From GWE2-42-39 sp963662895 (lineage in GTDB: Bacteria; Bacteroidota; Bacteroidia; Bacteroidales; Prolixibacteraceae): 64,000 bases of DNA. The notes below the pieces were generated by a model. The model saw only the letters and a program-made list of their open reading frames with translations, had not been told where the DNA came from and made no database searches. A program made the translations under genes and the position numbers. The DNA is taken from contig OY759982.1 of the NCBI GenBank assembly GCA_963662895.1, positions 2,356,001 through 2,420,000 of the forward strand, given 5' to 3'. Position 1 is the stretch's first letter; each line of letters opens with the position of its first letter. This document shows positions 1 through 8,417 of the stretch, in pieces.

Positions 1-310
1 GGATAACTGCCATTAATAAATACAAGGATGTTAATCGTTGCTGACCATCTAATAAATCGTGCTCCACATAAGTTACATCGTCATCATCGTCGCATTCTTT
101 GGTGTGGAGAACAATCGTTCCTAAAAAATACTGCGCTTTGTCTGCTCTTTCGGCAGCATAAGCAATATCATCAAGTAAATCGTTAATTTGGTCGTCTCCC
201 CATACGTAAGGACGTTGATAATTGGGAATTCTGTACCAACGGTCTTTATCAAAAAGGTCTTTTACCAGGATTTTATCGCTATTTATTTCTTTACCTTTTG
301 TGGTCTTCAT
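1..310 (-). CDS. DUF262 (GmrS/ParB-like nuclease family) protein, N-terminal part, cut by the window edge
   Basis: Reading from the ATG at 310 gives about 103 residues with no stop before the edge. The translation contains the family signature: an IPxYQRPYVW segment near residue 33, an FLGTIVL segment and, near residue 87, the DGQQRLTSL motif. DUF262 proteins (GmrSD, SspE and relatives) are nucleotide-hydrolysing or DNA-nicking enzymes often found in defence loci. The gene starts one base after the hsdS stop codon, so it is in the hsdMS operon and probably co-translated. The C-terminal part (often DUF1524, an HNH nuclease) cannot be seen, so the subfamily is open. Confidence 0.85.
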   Translation of the reverse strand, partial: MKTTKGKEINSDKILVKDLFDKDRWYRIPNYQRPYVWGDDQINDLLDDIAYAAERADKAQYFLGTIVLHTKECDDDDDVTYVEHDLLDGQQRLTSLYLLMAVI

Positions 311-311
311 A

Positions 312-1598
312 TTAGTTGGTTGTATTTATTAATTTATCAACAGATATTTTGCCTGTTAACAGGTCTTGCATTAAGCCTGTTTTTTTGCGTTTGAGTTTAT
401 TAAGTTTCTTTACTTCACTCTCAATTGAGTTTTCTACCATCTCCATTTTATCAGCAATTACAATTTGCTCAGTTTTTTCAGGGACTGGTAAATATATCCT
501 ACCTACTATATCAGCGTTTAAACTTTGTTGCTTGGTTCCTTGAGCATATTTAATAGAAAGCGTTTTCCCCCAATACTTGTAATAATGAAAAAGGAATCGA
601 TTGTGAATAGTATCGTTTTCTTCGAAAGCCATACATGACTGATTAGTTGTTGCTTCCTTTCCAATTATTGCACAACTTCCTCGCGTACCTTCAGCTTCCA
701 ATCCTGTAATTGCAATGAAAAATGTTCCTGATGTATAAAGCTTTAGGTTTGTGTTTCTTTTAGCTTCGGGAGTAATTTTTTCAATTGTATCATAGATTAT
801 TTTGTACTTTAGCTCTCCACTTGTTACCCAAAGAATATCTCCTTCAAAGTATTTGGGATTACTTCGACTTGGCGTCATTCCAGTTCTAAATTCTGAGTAA
901 ATATCACCAAATTTCAAGCATCGCCATTCATTGGGTATTCTTCCAACTTCACTATCCTTAAATCCATGTGTTTCTTCAGAACGCAGGTTTCCATTTTCAT
1001 CAATCCCTTTTGTGAGGAGGTCTTGCATTAAGCCATTCTTTATTCTTTGTTGCTTGGCAATGATGTCTTCTGTTTGGTCAATGGCTTTATCAATAGAACT
1101 GAGGATTTCTGCTATTTTGGATTGTTCCGTTTTTTGACTTGGAATAATTGCCTTTTCAACATCTAAATATTCACCAAGCTTAAAATTAATTATTCCAGTT
1201 GTTTGCTGTTGATATTTTAAAATTTTACCTGAATAATAGAAATGGAATAAAAGGTAGAAAACAAATAATTCATCGTATTCTTCTTTAACTCTTCCTATTT
1301 CTATGAAATTTGAACAAGAGCCTTTAAAATCGTTTGAACAAAACACAACTCTACCGGCTGGTTGAGATGGGCTACCTCCAGATTTTTCGAATAAGATATT
1401 TCCTTTAGAAATGCTTTTTCGTTCTAAATCTTTTCTTGTAAGATACCTGTTAGCAACATCACTAAAGTCAATCTTTCCATCATTGCGAAAATTCACAGAC
1501 CTTAAAACTCTTGTGTTCCCACCAGATTTTGGGTCAGAACCCCATTCTCCTGTAATTGTTTCATGGAACAACTCCCTTAAAATTACTTCTCTACTCAT
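312..1598 (-). CDS. hsdS: Type I restriction-modification specificity subunit HsdS
   Basis: The 428-residue protein has the standard two-half HsdS architecture. Target recognition domain 1 covers about residues 1-150, followed by a helical conserved region (KTEQSKIAEILSSIDKAI ... GLMQDLL, about 155-200). Target recognition domain 2 covers about 215-370 and ends in a second conserved region (EKTEQIVIADKMEMVENSI ... GLMQDLL). HsdS gives the HsdM2S methylase and the full restriction complex their two-part DNA target. The start overlaps the hsdM end by 8 bp, which indicates translational coupling. The two GLMQDLL segments are encoded by an identical 17-bp stretch (361-377 and 1018-1034). The recognised DNA sequence cannot be read from the protein. 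Confidence 0.93.
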   Translation of the reverse strand: MSREVILRELFHETITGEWGSDPKSGGNTRVLRSVNFRNDGKIDFSDVANRYLTRKDLERKSISKGNILFEKSGGSPSQPAGRVVFCSNDFKGSCSNFIEIGRVKEEYDELFVFYLLFHFYYSGKILKYQQQTTGIINFKLGEYLDVEKAIIPSQKTEQSKIAEILSSIDKAIDQTEDIIAKQQRIKNGLMQDLLTKGIDENGNLRSEETHGFKDSEVGRIPNEWRCLKFGDIYSEFRTGMTPSRSNPKYFEGDILWVTSGELKYKIIYDTIEKITPEAKRNTNLKLYTSGTFFIAITGLEAEGTRGSCAIIGKEATTNQSCMAFEENDTIHNRFLFHYYKYWGKTLSIKYAQGTKQQSLNADIVGRIYLPVPEKTEQIVIADKMEMVENSIESEVKKLNKLKRKKTGLMQDLLTGKISVDKLINTTN

Positions 1599-4518
1599 TA
1601 GCCAAATAATTTAGTTTAGTTAAAAATTGATTTAGCTCATTCATAGAATTCGTACGAGAGTTTTCAATTTGCTGAGCAGAAACAAAATATTTATCAAATT
1701 CTTTCTCAAAGAATTGAGTCATGGTACGTTTTTCAGCATTGATGTATCGGGTTAGTTGGTCGAAAACCAAATCGTGGTGTTTTAAAAGAATTAATTCTTT
1801 GGCTTCCTCTTCCGAAATAATACCTCCAATCTCTTTTAATAGTTTATCAAGAGCTTTTAACTTATTAGTAAGTGTCTCGCAGTCTTTGCTTATGGCATTG
1901 TAACGCTTGGTAATGGCTTTAAACTCTTTTTTGGCTTCCAGTACTTTGGCAAGCATCTGCATTTTGTCGGTTTCAAATTTGCTGTCGCTTTTCTTTAGCT
2001 CTTTTTCCAGCTTGTTTACTTCCTTTTTAATGCTATCGTAATTGTCGGCATTATTCAGGTGAGCTTTAAACGAAATAATCAATTCGGCTATTTTGCTATC
2101 CAGTTCGGCTATTTCTTTATTTGCTATGTTTAACAACTTATTGGTTTCTCGCTTTTCATCTTCCGTGCCGTAGCGTTTAATAACGAGTTTTAATTCCAGT
2201 TCAGCCTTTGCGTCTTTCAGTTCCTTTTTAATTTTCTTTATTTCCGCTTCGTACCCAATAATAGACATTACGCAAGCCTGAAACCTCTTGCTTTCTTTGA
2301 GTGCTGCAACTGTGCCTTTTTCGTTGTAATATTCTATCTGTGAAGTTAACTCTGCCTTTAGTTTTGCAGAAGTTACTTTTTCGTCCTCATCTGGTTCGTA
2401 TTCAGTAATGCTCTGTGCTTCTTCCAAACTTTCAGAAAGTTTGCTTTCGTTTTCTGCAAGTAGGGTTTCTTTTTTGTCAATTTCTTCCTGCTCCTTTGTG
2501 AAATATTTATCAATCAGGTATTCATCAGGAATTAAACCAGGTGCCCATCCGATTGACATGATGGTTTTGAGGTCGTATTTAATATTGTCCCACCAGTTTA
2601 CAAAAACCCCTGCTAACTGGAAGTTATCCAGTACTTTTTCTTCTATCAGGCTTTTAATCAAAGAGACCAATAATTTTTTACGGATGTCGGGAAGCTTTTC
2701 TCCTGATATGGAAATATAATCGGCAATAGGTTCGTTAACTTCATCCTTTTCACCGTTGCCATTTAGTTTTGCCAAAGAAGCAAAATCATTACCTGCAACT
2801 TTCCACCAATCGTTCAGTTTGTCGAAAAATCGGGAATAGACTTCTTTTACTTTTTCGTTTGTTTCAACAATGTCTTTAATGGACTCTTTTGAATCTACTT
2901 GTTCTGTATAATTGTAATAAGTCTCATCTTTGTCAATAAAGAAGTCCTTTTCAGCTATTCCAAATTTCGAGAACAGTTCGTTGGCATTTTTAATCTCTGC
3001 TTTTGGAATACCGCCAATTAAATGCGCCTTTACATCTTCCGGTTCCGGGTCGGGCGTGTTATCCACATAACGCCTAATGTTGAGGTTATAATCATTTTCT
3101 TCAATAGTCGCTAGGTCAACCAGTTTAGAATATCGGGGAAGCTCTTTTTTCTTATTAAAAACAAAGTCTATCTTCTCAATATCCTCTGGACGTAAAATGT
3201 TTTGGTTTTTACCTTCAGCATACTCAGCATCCGCATTAATAAAGAAGATTTTATTACGTAGTTCGTCGGGTTTATTTTTATTAATGACAATAATACATGC
3301 AGGGATGCCAGTTCCGTAAAATAATTTTGGAGGTAAACTTATAATTCCTTCAATGATATTATCATTAATCATTCCGGTGCGAATTTCCTTTTCTTTACTA
3401 CCTCTGAAAAGTACACCATGTGGCATAACTACTGCCATTTTACCCGTCTTTTTTAATGATGCAACCATGTGTTGCACAAACATTAAATCGGCTTTTTTAC
3501 CAGATTCGGGAGCATAACCGTATTTAAAACGTTCGGTGTGCTCCATGTTTTGTCGGCTGTAATTCTGCGAGAATGGAGGGTTGGCAATCACCCGGTCAAA
3601 ATCCTGTATTCTTCCATCGTTTTTAGCATGTAATGGTTCTGCCAAAGTATCACCAAATTCAATACTAAACTTAGAAATGTTGTGCAGTATGATATTCATT
3701 TTACAAATGGCTACAACCGTAGGGTCATTTTCCTGACCATTCAAAGTCATATCATTTGCATTTTGTCCCTGCTCGGCAACGTATTGATGTGATTGGATAA
3801 GCATACCACCAGAACCCGCAGTTGGGTCGTAAATACTCATTCCAGCCTGTGGCTTAATAATCTGTACCAATAAGCGTACTACTTGCGCAGGTGTATAGAA
3901 TTGACCTCCTTTTTTACCTGCACTATCGGCAAAAAACTTGATTAAATATTCGTATGCTGCACCCAGTAAATCTGGAAATTCAAAATTGTCGTTTACAAGC
4001 GGAGGAAAGTTATTAAAATGGTCGATAAGGTCTTTTATATCCTGGTCTTTCAGGATTTTCTTGTTATCGACTTCTTTGTTAAAGTTGATACGGTCTTTTA
4101 AAACACCCTGCAGCAAGTCGTTGTTTTCTTCTATTTCGGCAAGTGCTTTGTTCAGCATTTGTCCGGCATTGTAATGCAAGTGTTTTATTGGTGGCTGTGC
4201 ATCGCCATTTTCATCAGTAAATCCTTGGTGCCATCTTGCACGAGGAGGAACAAAAAAGTTGTCACCGTAGGTTGTTTTATCTTCTAAAAGTTCCTGCAAA
4301 AGTGCATCGTCTTCTTCATTACCTGTATTTAAATGACTGTATTCATCATCTATAATTTTTTTACGTGTTTCATCAAACACATCGGACATCCGTTTTAAAA
4401 ACAGTAAGCCGAAAATGTATTCCTTGTATTCTGAAGCATCCATTTTCCCGCGCAGGATATTGGCTGCTCCTTCTAAAAATGATTCTAACTGACTTAGAGA
4501 TATTTTGTTTCGTTTCAT
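1591..4518 (-). CDS. hsdM: Type I restriction-modification DNA adenine methylase HsdM with long coiled-coil C-terminus
   Basis: The 975-residue protein begins with an HsdM_N domain (about 1-150) and an N6-adenine methylase domain. SAM-binding motif I (DPTAGSGG) is at about 231-238 and the catalytic NPPF motif at about 313-316. It transfers methyl groups to adenine in the site chosen by HsdS and sets whether HsdR cuts. Classical HsdM proteins are about 500-550 residues; the extra third, from roughly residue 680, is charged, helical and predicted coiled coil by eye, with no second enzymatic motif that I recognise. The ATG at 4518 is the last of three in a 14-bp tandem repeat; the two earlier ones open only four-codon frames. 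Confidence 0.93.
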   Translation of the reverse strand: MKRNKISLSQLESFLEGAANILRGKMDASEYKEYIFGLLFLKRMSDVFDETRKKIIDDEYSHLNTGNEEDDALLQELLEDKTTYGDNFFVPPRARWHQGFTDENGDAQPPIKHLHYNAGQMLNKALAEIEENNDLLQGVLKDRINFNKEVDNKKILKDQDIKDLIDHFNNFPPLVNDNFEFPDLLGAAYEYLIKFFADSAGKKGGQFYTPAQVVRLLVQIIKPQAGMSIYDPTAGSGGMLIQSHQYVAEQGQNANDMTLNGQENDPTVVAICKMNIILHNISKFSIEFGDTLAEPLHAKNDGRIQDFDRVIANPPFSQNYSRQNMEHTERFKYGYAPESGKKADLMFVQHMVASLKKTGKMAVVMPHGVLFRGSKEKEIRTGMINDNIIEGIISLPPKLFYGTGIPACIIVINKNKPDELRNKIFFINADAEYAEGKNQNILRPEDIEKIDFVFNKKKELPRYSKLVDLATIEENDYNLNIRRYVDNTPDPEPEDVKAHLIGGIPKAEIKNANELFSKFGIAEKDFFIDKDETYYNYTEQVDSKESIKDIVETNEKVKEVYSRFFDKLNDWWKVAGNDFASLAKLNGNGEKDEVNEPIADYISISGEKLPDIRKKLLVSLIKSLIEEKVLDNFQLAGVFVNWWDNIKYDLKTIMSIGWAPGLIPDEYLIDKYFTKEQEEIDKKETLLAENESKLSESLEEAQSITEYEPDEDEKVTSAKLKAELTSQIEYYNEKGTVAALKESKRFQACVMSIIGYEAEIKKIKKELKDAKAELELKLVIKRYGTEDEKRETNKLLNIANKEIAELDSKIAELIISFKAHLNNADNYDSIKKEVNKLEKELKKSDSKFETDKMQMLAKVLEAKKEFKAITKRYNAISKDCETLTNKLKALDKLLKEIGGIISEEEAKELILLKHHDLVFDQLTRYINAEKRTMTQFFEKEFDKYFVSAQQIENSRTNSMNELNQFLTKLNYLANE

Positions 4519-4550
4519 TAAATCCGTTTCATTAAATCCGTTTCATTAAT
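4511..4550 (-). repeat. Three 14-bp tandem repeats spanning the hsdM start codon
   Basis: On the plus strand the unit CGTTTCATTAAATC occurs at 4511-4524 and 4525-4538, then a truncated copy (first 12 bases, last base different in context) at 4539-4550. On the coding strand each unit contains ATGAAACG followed by ATTTAATG, so each upstream copy is a mini-frame Met-Lys-Arg-Ile-stop whose TAA overlaps the next ATG. The last ATG is hsdM. The arrangement looks like stop-restart coupling and is also a slippage-prone tandem repeat. Confidence 0.85.
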
Positions 4551-4567
4551 CGATTGTTAAACAATCG
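4551..4567. promoter_or_regulatory. Perfect 17-bp palindrome between xre and hsdM
   Basis: CGATTGTTAAACAATCG has two perfect 8-bp arms around a single central base. It lies in the 73-bp gap between the XRE regulator and hsdM, directly upstream of the tandem repeats. By position it is a good candidate operator for the neighbouring XRE protein or a hairpin in the leader RNA; which of the two is inference. Confidence 0.55.
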
Positions 4568-4573
4568 CATTAC

Positions 4574-4591
4574 AATAGCTTAAAAGCTATT
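4574..4591. promoter_or_regulatory. 18-bp inverted repeat directly after the xre stop codon
   Basis: AATAGCTT-AA-AAGCTATT is a perfect inverted repeat ending one base before the xre stop codon (minus strand). There is no T-run after it in the direction of transcription, so it is a poor intrinsic terminator; it may be an operator half of the xre-hsdM control region or an RNA stabiliser. Confidence 0.5.
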
Positions 4592-4867
4592 TTAAAGTAT
4601 GTTTTCTACAAATTTTAATGAAGCTTTTGCGACGGCTTCATCTTTTACCAATTCATACACTTGACTTGCCAGCCAAAGTGTTAGCAGCTCTTTTTCTTCC
4701 ACTTGAAAGATTGCTGCCATTTTAATTACTTGTTCACGCTTTGCTCTGCGTTCCCCTCGTTCAAGTTTGCTGTACATTGGTGTATCAATTTCCAATTCTG
4801 CTGAAAGTTGACGTTGTAGCAATTCTTGTTGCTCCCTTAATTCCCTAATTCGTTTCCCTAAAAACAT
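4592..4867 (-). CDS. XRE-family helix-turn-helix regulator of the restriction-modification locus
   Basis: The 91-residue protein is almost entirely one HTH_3 domain: residues 5-60 contain GKRIRELREQQELLQRQLS and a recognition-helix region ending in YSKLERGERR. Small XRE proteins beside restriction-modification genes are typically controllers (C proteins) that delay restriction until the host is methylated. It lies 73 bp upstream of hsdM on the same strand, and the gap contains two perfect palindromes, which fits autoregulation and control of hsdMS. That regulatory role is inferred from position. Confidence 0.85.
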   Translation of the reverse strand: MFLGKRIRELREQQELLQRQLSAELEIDTPMYSKLERGERRAKREQVIKMAAIFQVEEKELLTLWLASQVYELVKDEAVAKASLKFVENIL

Positions 4868-5033
4868 AGTAGTATATTTTACGACTTGTCATATTTTGGC
4901 TAATTTAATAAAGAAAAGGCAGACAAAAGAAAGAAACAATAAACTTATTTATTAACAGGAGAAAGCGGAAGTGTAGGAAACGTAGGAAATAGAAGATAAC
5001 CAATTGTTTGTAATCCTATAAATCCTCTGTTTC

Positions 5034-6833
5034 CTATTTCCCATTTGGTGGTTTTGTATAGTTGTTATGCTCGTGATTTAATAAGCCATTTTCTTTAAAC
5101 TGGCCAATATATTTCTCCGCTGTTTTATCTTTTATGTCCAATTCTTTTGCAACTATTAAATAACCTTGACGATTGAAATTATCTGGTAATGCATTGTAAA
5201 ATTTTAGTTTGATGCCTTTTAAATCGTTGTTGGGTAAACTCTGGAAAACAGCGATAGCATGTTTTTCCAGCGTGAAAGCAATTTGAATGGCCGTTTGAAA
5301 GTCGGTTTCGGTACAGATAAGCGGATTAGAATAGTCGCCATCTTCGAGTATGCGCAGGGTGCGAAGCACCATAGCAATTCGAAAAGTAACCAACCCTAAA
5401 CGGCGGCTATTGGCGTTGAAATCGTTTCCTAACAACATTCTATTACGTCTGTAAAGCGTATTAAACTGTTCTGTAAACACTTCGCCTTGTTCGGCTGTAA
5501 AGCTGAACTGAATGGGTGTTTGTTGACTGTTGAGGATTTGATATAGCTCGTACATTTGTTCTCCTTTGCTTTCAAAGAACTCGGTATAATTTACTTTTTG
5601 ATGGGAAACAAAAGGATTTTTAAAGTCGCTGTAATCCTCGAAAGCATAATACAGAAAGCGGCTGAATAAGCCGTTTTCCACATCTGGCATCATATTGTGA
5701 ACCTGTTTGGGAGTACCCGAAAGAGCGATAGCAAGATGAGGGTCTTCCACTTCAATATGCTCATTGTCTTTGCGTCTGAACATATTGGTACTTTCGTGAT
5801 GAAATGCTTTACGCAGCACATCGCTAAAGTTTCCCCAATCCTGTTTTAATGTTCCTGCTAAGGTGTCGGCTTCGGTTTCAAATATGATTCCTTTAAAATC
5901 GTTATCAGACAAAGCCTGGATAAAAGCAGAAGCACTGCTGTTTGCCGGTATGTAAAACATTTTGCGTTTTGGCTCTTTAGGTCGTTCAACGCCTTGGCGT
6001 TGATTTTTATTCAGGTTATTGTAATTCTCCAATTCCTGTTCGTATTCTTCTTTGGCTCTGTTTGATTGCTCAACCATTGATTTGTGGATTTTCAAGCCAA
6101 AGTATTTTGCCCATTTGAGTTTGCCTTTACCCGACCCGGCAGGGGCGGTAATAAAGGCATATAGATGAGCTGATACAGGCTCATCGAAATAGATTCCTTC
6201 AATATTGGGCAAACAACCACTTATAACAGCAATAGCACCAATCAGGAATACATCTTTTTCAATTCCATCGCTAAACATTTCAGTACTTTCCCTTAGAATT
6301 TCCGGTAACTTGTTGTAAACACCAGATGGTATTTGTGGTGTATTAAAAATTACCTCATCCGCTGTTGTGTCTTCCGAAATAGGCTTTGAAGTGCTCACAG
6401 ATTCTTTAGGTGCCAAACGGTTTTGTATAGGTGGCTTAGTTACCAGACTGATTCCGGCTTGCTGTGCAAGGTGGAAAAAAGTTTTAATGGTAACACCATG
6501 ACCTAAGGCTTTTAGGCAATTGTTGTATTGCTTATCACAAACGGAATGAGAATAATCGGAGTAATAGCGGCTTACCCTATGAAAATACTCTCTGCCTGAT
6601 TCTCCAAACTCATCAGCAAAAGCAAAACCAATATCCCGCCAATCGGAATAATTGGCGGTAATGTCTGTATGAGATTCTTCCAGTCGTTTGATAATTACTT
6701 CTACATCATTTATTGTTGGTGTTTCTACATGTTTTTTAGAAGCTTTATTGGTCACTTGTTTTTGTTGTGGTTCTTTGGCTGGTTTATCTTTATTCAACCA
6801 GTAATCTATATCGAATTTCTTTTTTTGATTCAT
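5034..6833 (-). CDS. PriCT-2 / DUF3987 mobile-element ATPase (replication-type protein)
   Basis: The 599-residue protein has a PriCT-2-like domain at about 42-130 (with the pattern YSDWRDIGFAF and a C-terminal helix around NNCLKAL) followed by a DUF3987 domain from about residue 175 to 530. A Walker A-like loop, TAPAGSGKGK, is at about 229-238. DUF3987 proteins are helicase/primase-like proteins carried by Bacteroidota elements and phages. The start overlaps the preceding gene by 4 bp (ATGA at 6830-6833), so it is translated together with the VirE-N-like protein. The precise reaction has not been established for the family as far as I know. Confidence 0.85.
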   Translation of the reverse strand: MNQKKKFDIDYWLNKDKPAKEPQQKQVTNKASKKHVETPTINDVEVIIKRLEESHTDITANYSDWRDIGFAFADEFGESGREYFHRVSRYYSDYSHSVCDKQYNNCLKALGHGVTIKTFFHLAQQAGISLVTKPPIQNRLAPKESVSTSKPISEDTTADEVIFNTPQIPSGVYNKLPEILRESTEMFSDGIEKDVFLIGAIAVISGCLPNIEGIYFDEPVSAHLYAFITAPAGSGKGKLKWAKYFGLKIHKSMVEQSNRAKEEYEQELENYNNLNKNQRQGVERPKEPKRKMFYIPANSSASAFIQALSDNDFKGIIFETEADTLAGTLKQDWGNFSDVLRKAFHHESTNMFRRKDNEHIEVEDPHLAIALSGTPKQVHNMMPDVENGLFSRFLYYAFEDYSDFKNPFVSHQKVNYTEFFESKGEQMYELYQILNSQQTPIQFSFTAEQGEVFTEQFNTLYRRNRMLLGNDFNANSRRLGLVTFRIAMVLRTLRILEDGDYSNPLICTETDFQTAIQIAFTLEKHAIAVFQSLPNNDLKGIKLKFYNALPDNFNRQGYLIVAKELDIKDKTAEKYIGQFKENGLLNHEHNNYTKPPNGK

Positions 6834-7756
6834 TGTTGTAAATATTTCGGATTAATGAAAACCTCCGGGTCGAAGGGTAAAAAACATGCACGAGAAACAT
6901 CTTTGCCCGATTTATCAACTTCCAGTTGGTACACTTCTTTAATGTATTTGGCTATGGCATTAAAAAAGTTTTGGTGAGTTGATTCGGTAATGTCAATGGG
7001 AATAATCCATTTTAAGCCATCGCCCGATGGCGATACAAAGAGCAATTCCGTTTCAAAATACTCATCGTTCAGTAATTGTTTTTTCAATTGCTGAAGATTG
7101 GGAATGTGGTCGAAATCAATGGTCAGCAACCCTGAATGACTAATTAATGCTTTGTCGTTTCGTTTTTCAAAAGTGCCTGAAAAGGTTGCGTAGTCAAACT
7201 TTGAAGCTTTGAATTTACGTGCTTCATCTTTTACCTGAATAGCCTTTAGTTGTTCTGTAATGGAGGTGTAAGGAGTTGATTTAATCAACTCATACACCTC
7301 TAATAAACTTAGGGTATTCTTAGGGTAGATGTTACTTACAGGTGCTTTAAAATAACTGAATTTTGGAATTTGAACCGAAGGTTTACTTTCCTCTTTTAGA
7401 GCTGGCTCCGGTAAAGTGCGGTTGCTGTAAAAATGGTGTTTTTCACCAATGCGAAGATGTAGTTCTTCGTTGAGCTTTTCCAGTAATTCATCGCCAGTCA
7501 GCTTGTAGTGTAATGCAGCAAAATCAAAAGGATTCCCGTTAAACTCTTTTTGTTCTAAATCGCTGTACATAAATACCCAATCCACATTAATGAGTTTAAG
7601 CGTAAGCTTATTCTCATTAAATGGATTTTTGGTTGGGTCGCATTCTTTACCTGAAAGCTTCACTACAATCTCATCGGGGTAAAACTCGCGCAGAATGTGC
7701 GAATAGATATTTAGTCCGTAATGTGTTTTATCTAAAATATCCTTCTCCTTAATCAT
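6830..7756 (-). CDS. VirE N-terminal/BT4734-like mobile-element protein
   Basis: The chosen start is the ATG at 7756, which overlaps the upstream stop codon (ATGATTAA); an in-frame GTG at 7765 would add three residues and has less support. The 308-residue product has a CHC2-like N-terminal part without obvious zinc cysteines and, from about residue 150, the VirE-N/BT4734 pattern (LLTIDFDHIPN, FVSPSGDGLKWIIPI, VSRACFLPFDPEVF). This domain resembles primase-polymerase catalytic folds, and the Asp-x-Asp in the first motif fits metal binding. The family sits upstream of DUF3987 genes in Bacteroidota elements, as here, which suggests joint work in element replication; this is inference. Confidence 0.82.
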   Translation of the reverse strand: MIKEKDILDKTHYGLNIYSHILREFYPDEIVVKLSGKECDPTKNPFNENKLTLKLINVDWVFMYSDLEQKEFNGNPFDFAALHYKLTGDELLEKLNEELHLRIGEKHHFYSNRTLPEPALKEESKPSVQIPKFSYFKAPVSNIYPKNTLSLLEVYELIKSTPYTSITEQLKAIQVKDEARKFKASKFDYATFSGTFEKRNDKALISHSGLLTIDFDHIPNLQQLKKQLLNDEYFETELLFVSPSGDGLKWIIPIDITESTHQNFFNAIAKYIKEVYQLEVDKSGKDVSRACFLPFDPEVFINPKYLQQ

Positions 7757-8042
7757 GGCTACCACTTTTTAAGGTTCGTGAATAGTTGTTTTCCAGGAGC
7801 TTTTCGAGGTCTTCAACTTTATAATAAAACTTGCCGTTGATACGGGAATAGGGGAGAATCCCCGTATCCCGCATAGTTTGCAATGTGCGTTTACTTACTT
7901 TAAGAGCAAGCATTACATCCTGACCATCAATCCACGATTGTTTAAAAGCTTCGGTTCTGGTTTGCTTCATCACCAGCAATTGAGCTTTGATTTCCTTAAT
8001 GGCAGATGAAAGCTCTAACAGTAATTGCATTACTTCCATCAT
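7749..8042 (-). CDS. Helix-turn-helix (excisionase-like) protein 2
   Basis: The 97-residue protein has an N-terminal helical segment and a winged helix-turn-helix of the excisionase/MerR-like type at about 38-85. The pattern is DVMLALKVSKRTLQTMRDTG followed by PYSRINGKFYY and a K-V-E-D-L-E-K helix. Such paired small DNA-binding proteins usually regulate or direct excision of Bacteroidota integrative elements. Its first codons overlap the end of the upstream helix-turn-helix gene by 4 bp and its stop overlaps the next start by 8 bp, so three genes form a tightly coupled translation unit. Confidence 0.8.
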   Translation of the reverse strand: MMEVMQLLLELSSAIKEIKAQLLVMKQTRTEAFKQSWIDGQDVMLALKVSKRTLQTMRDTGILPYSRINGKFYYKVEDLEKLLENNYSRTLKSGSHD

Positions 8043-8338
8043 AGCTTAACCCTCCCATTTTTTACCAGATAATCGGCAGCTTGCTGTTCGATTTCATCTT
8101 TAGATGTACTGCGGTTGCGAAGCAACCAGGTGTCTAACTCAGGGCGGTTGAAATAAATCTTCTTACCGTTGGGTTTGTAGTGGGGTATAGCTCCGCTACT
8201 TGTAAGCTTGTACAAATGCGATTGCGACAGCTCCAAATACTGACATGCCTCGTTGAAGTTCAGCACATCTTTTGTGTTAATACTTTGGCTTTCGATAAGC
8301 CTTTCCAGTCTCTCCAGACGTTTAATAATCTCGTCCAT
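8039..8338 (-). CDS. Helix-turn-helix (excisionase-like) protein 1
   Basis: The 99-residue protein starts with a short coiled-coil-like helix (KRLERLERLIESQ) and then a helix-turn-helix/wing at about 25-75 (LNFNEACQYLELSQSHLYKL, then IPHYKPNGKKIYFNRPELDTWL). This is the common helix_turn_helix_17 type seen in Xis-like proteins. It is the first gene of the mobile-element operon that runs through the VirE-N-like and DUF3987 genes. The 200-bp upstream gap holds inverted and direct repeats that could be its own operators. Confidence 0.82.
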   Translation of the reverse strand: MDEIIKRLERLERLIESQSINTKDVLNFNEACQYLELSQSHLYKLTSSGAIPHYKPNGKKIYFNRPELDTWLLRNRSTSKDEIEQQAADYLVKNGRVKL

Positions 8339-8417
8339 CTTACTATGAATTTTACATTCGAAAAATGGACTTCAGCGCTAAAGTCATCTTTGATTTTCAA
8401 AGACATAGCGAATTTAG

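Noticed and set aside
4511..4550. Simple on/off phase variation of hsdM by the 14-bp repeat
   Set aside because: The unit is not a multiple of three, but each copy ends in a stop that overlaps the next ATG, so gain or loss of a copy changes only the number of mini-frames and leaves the hsdM frame intact. Tuning is possible; a frame switch is not.
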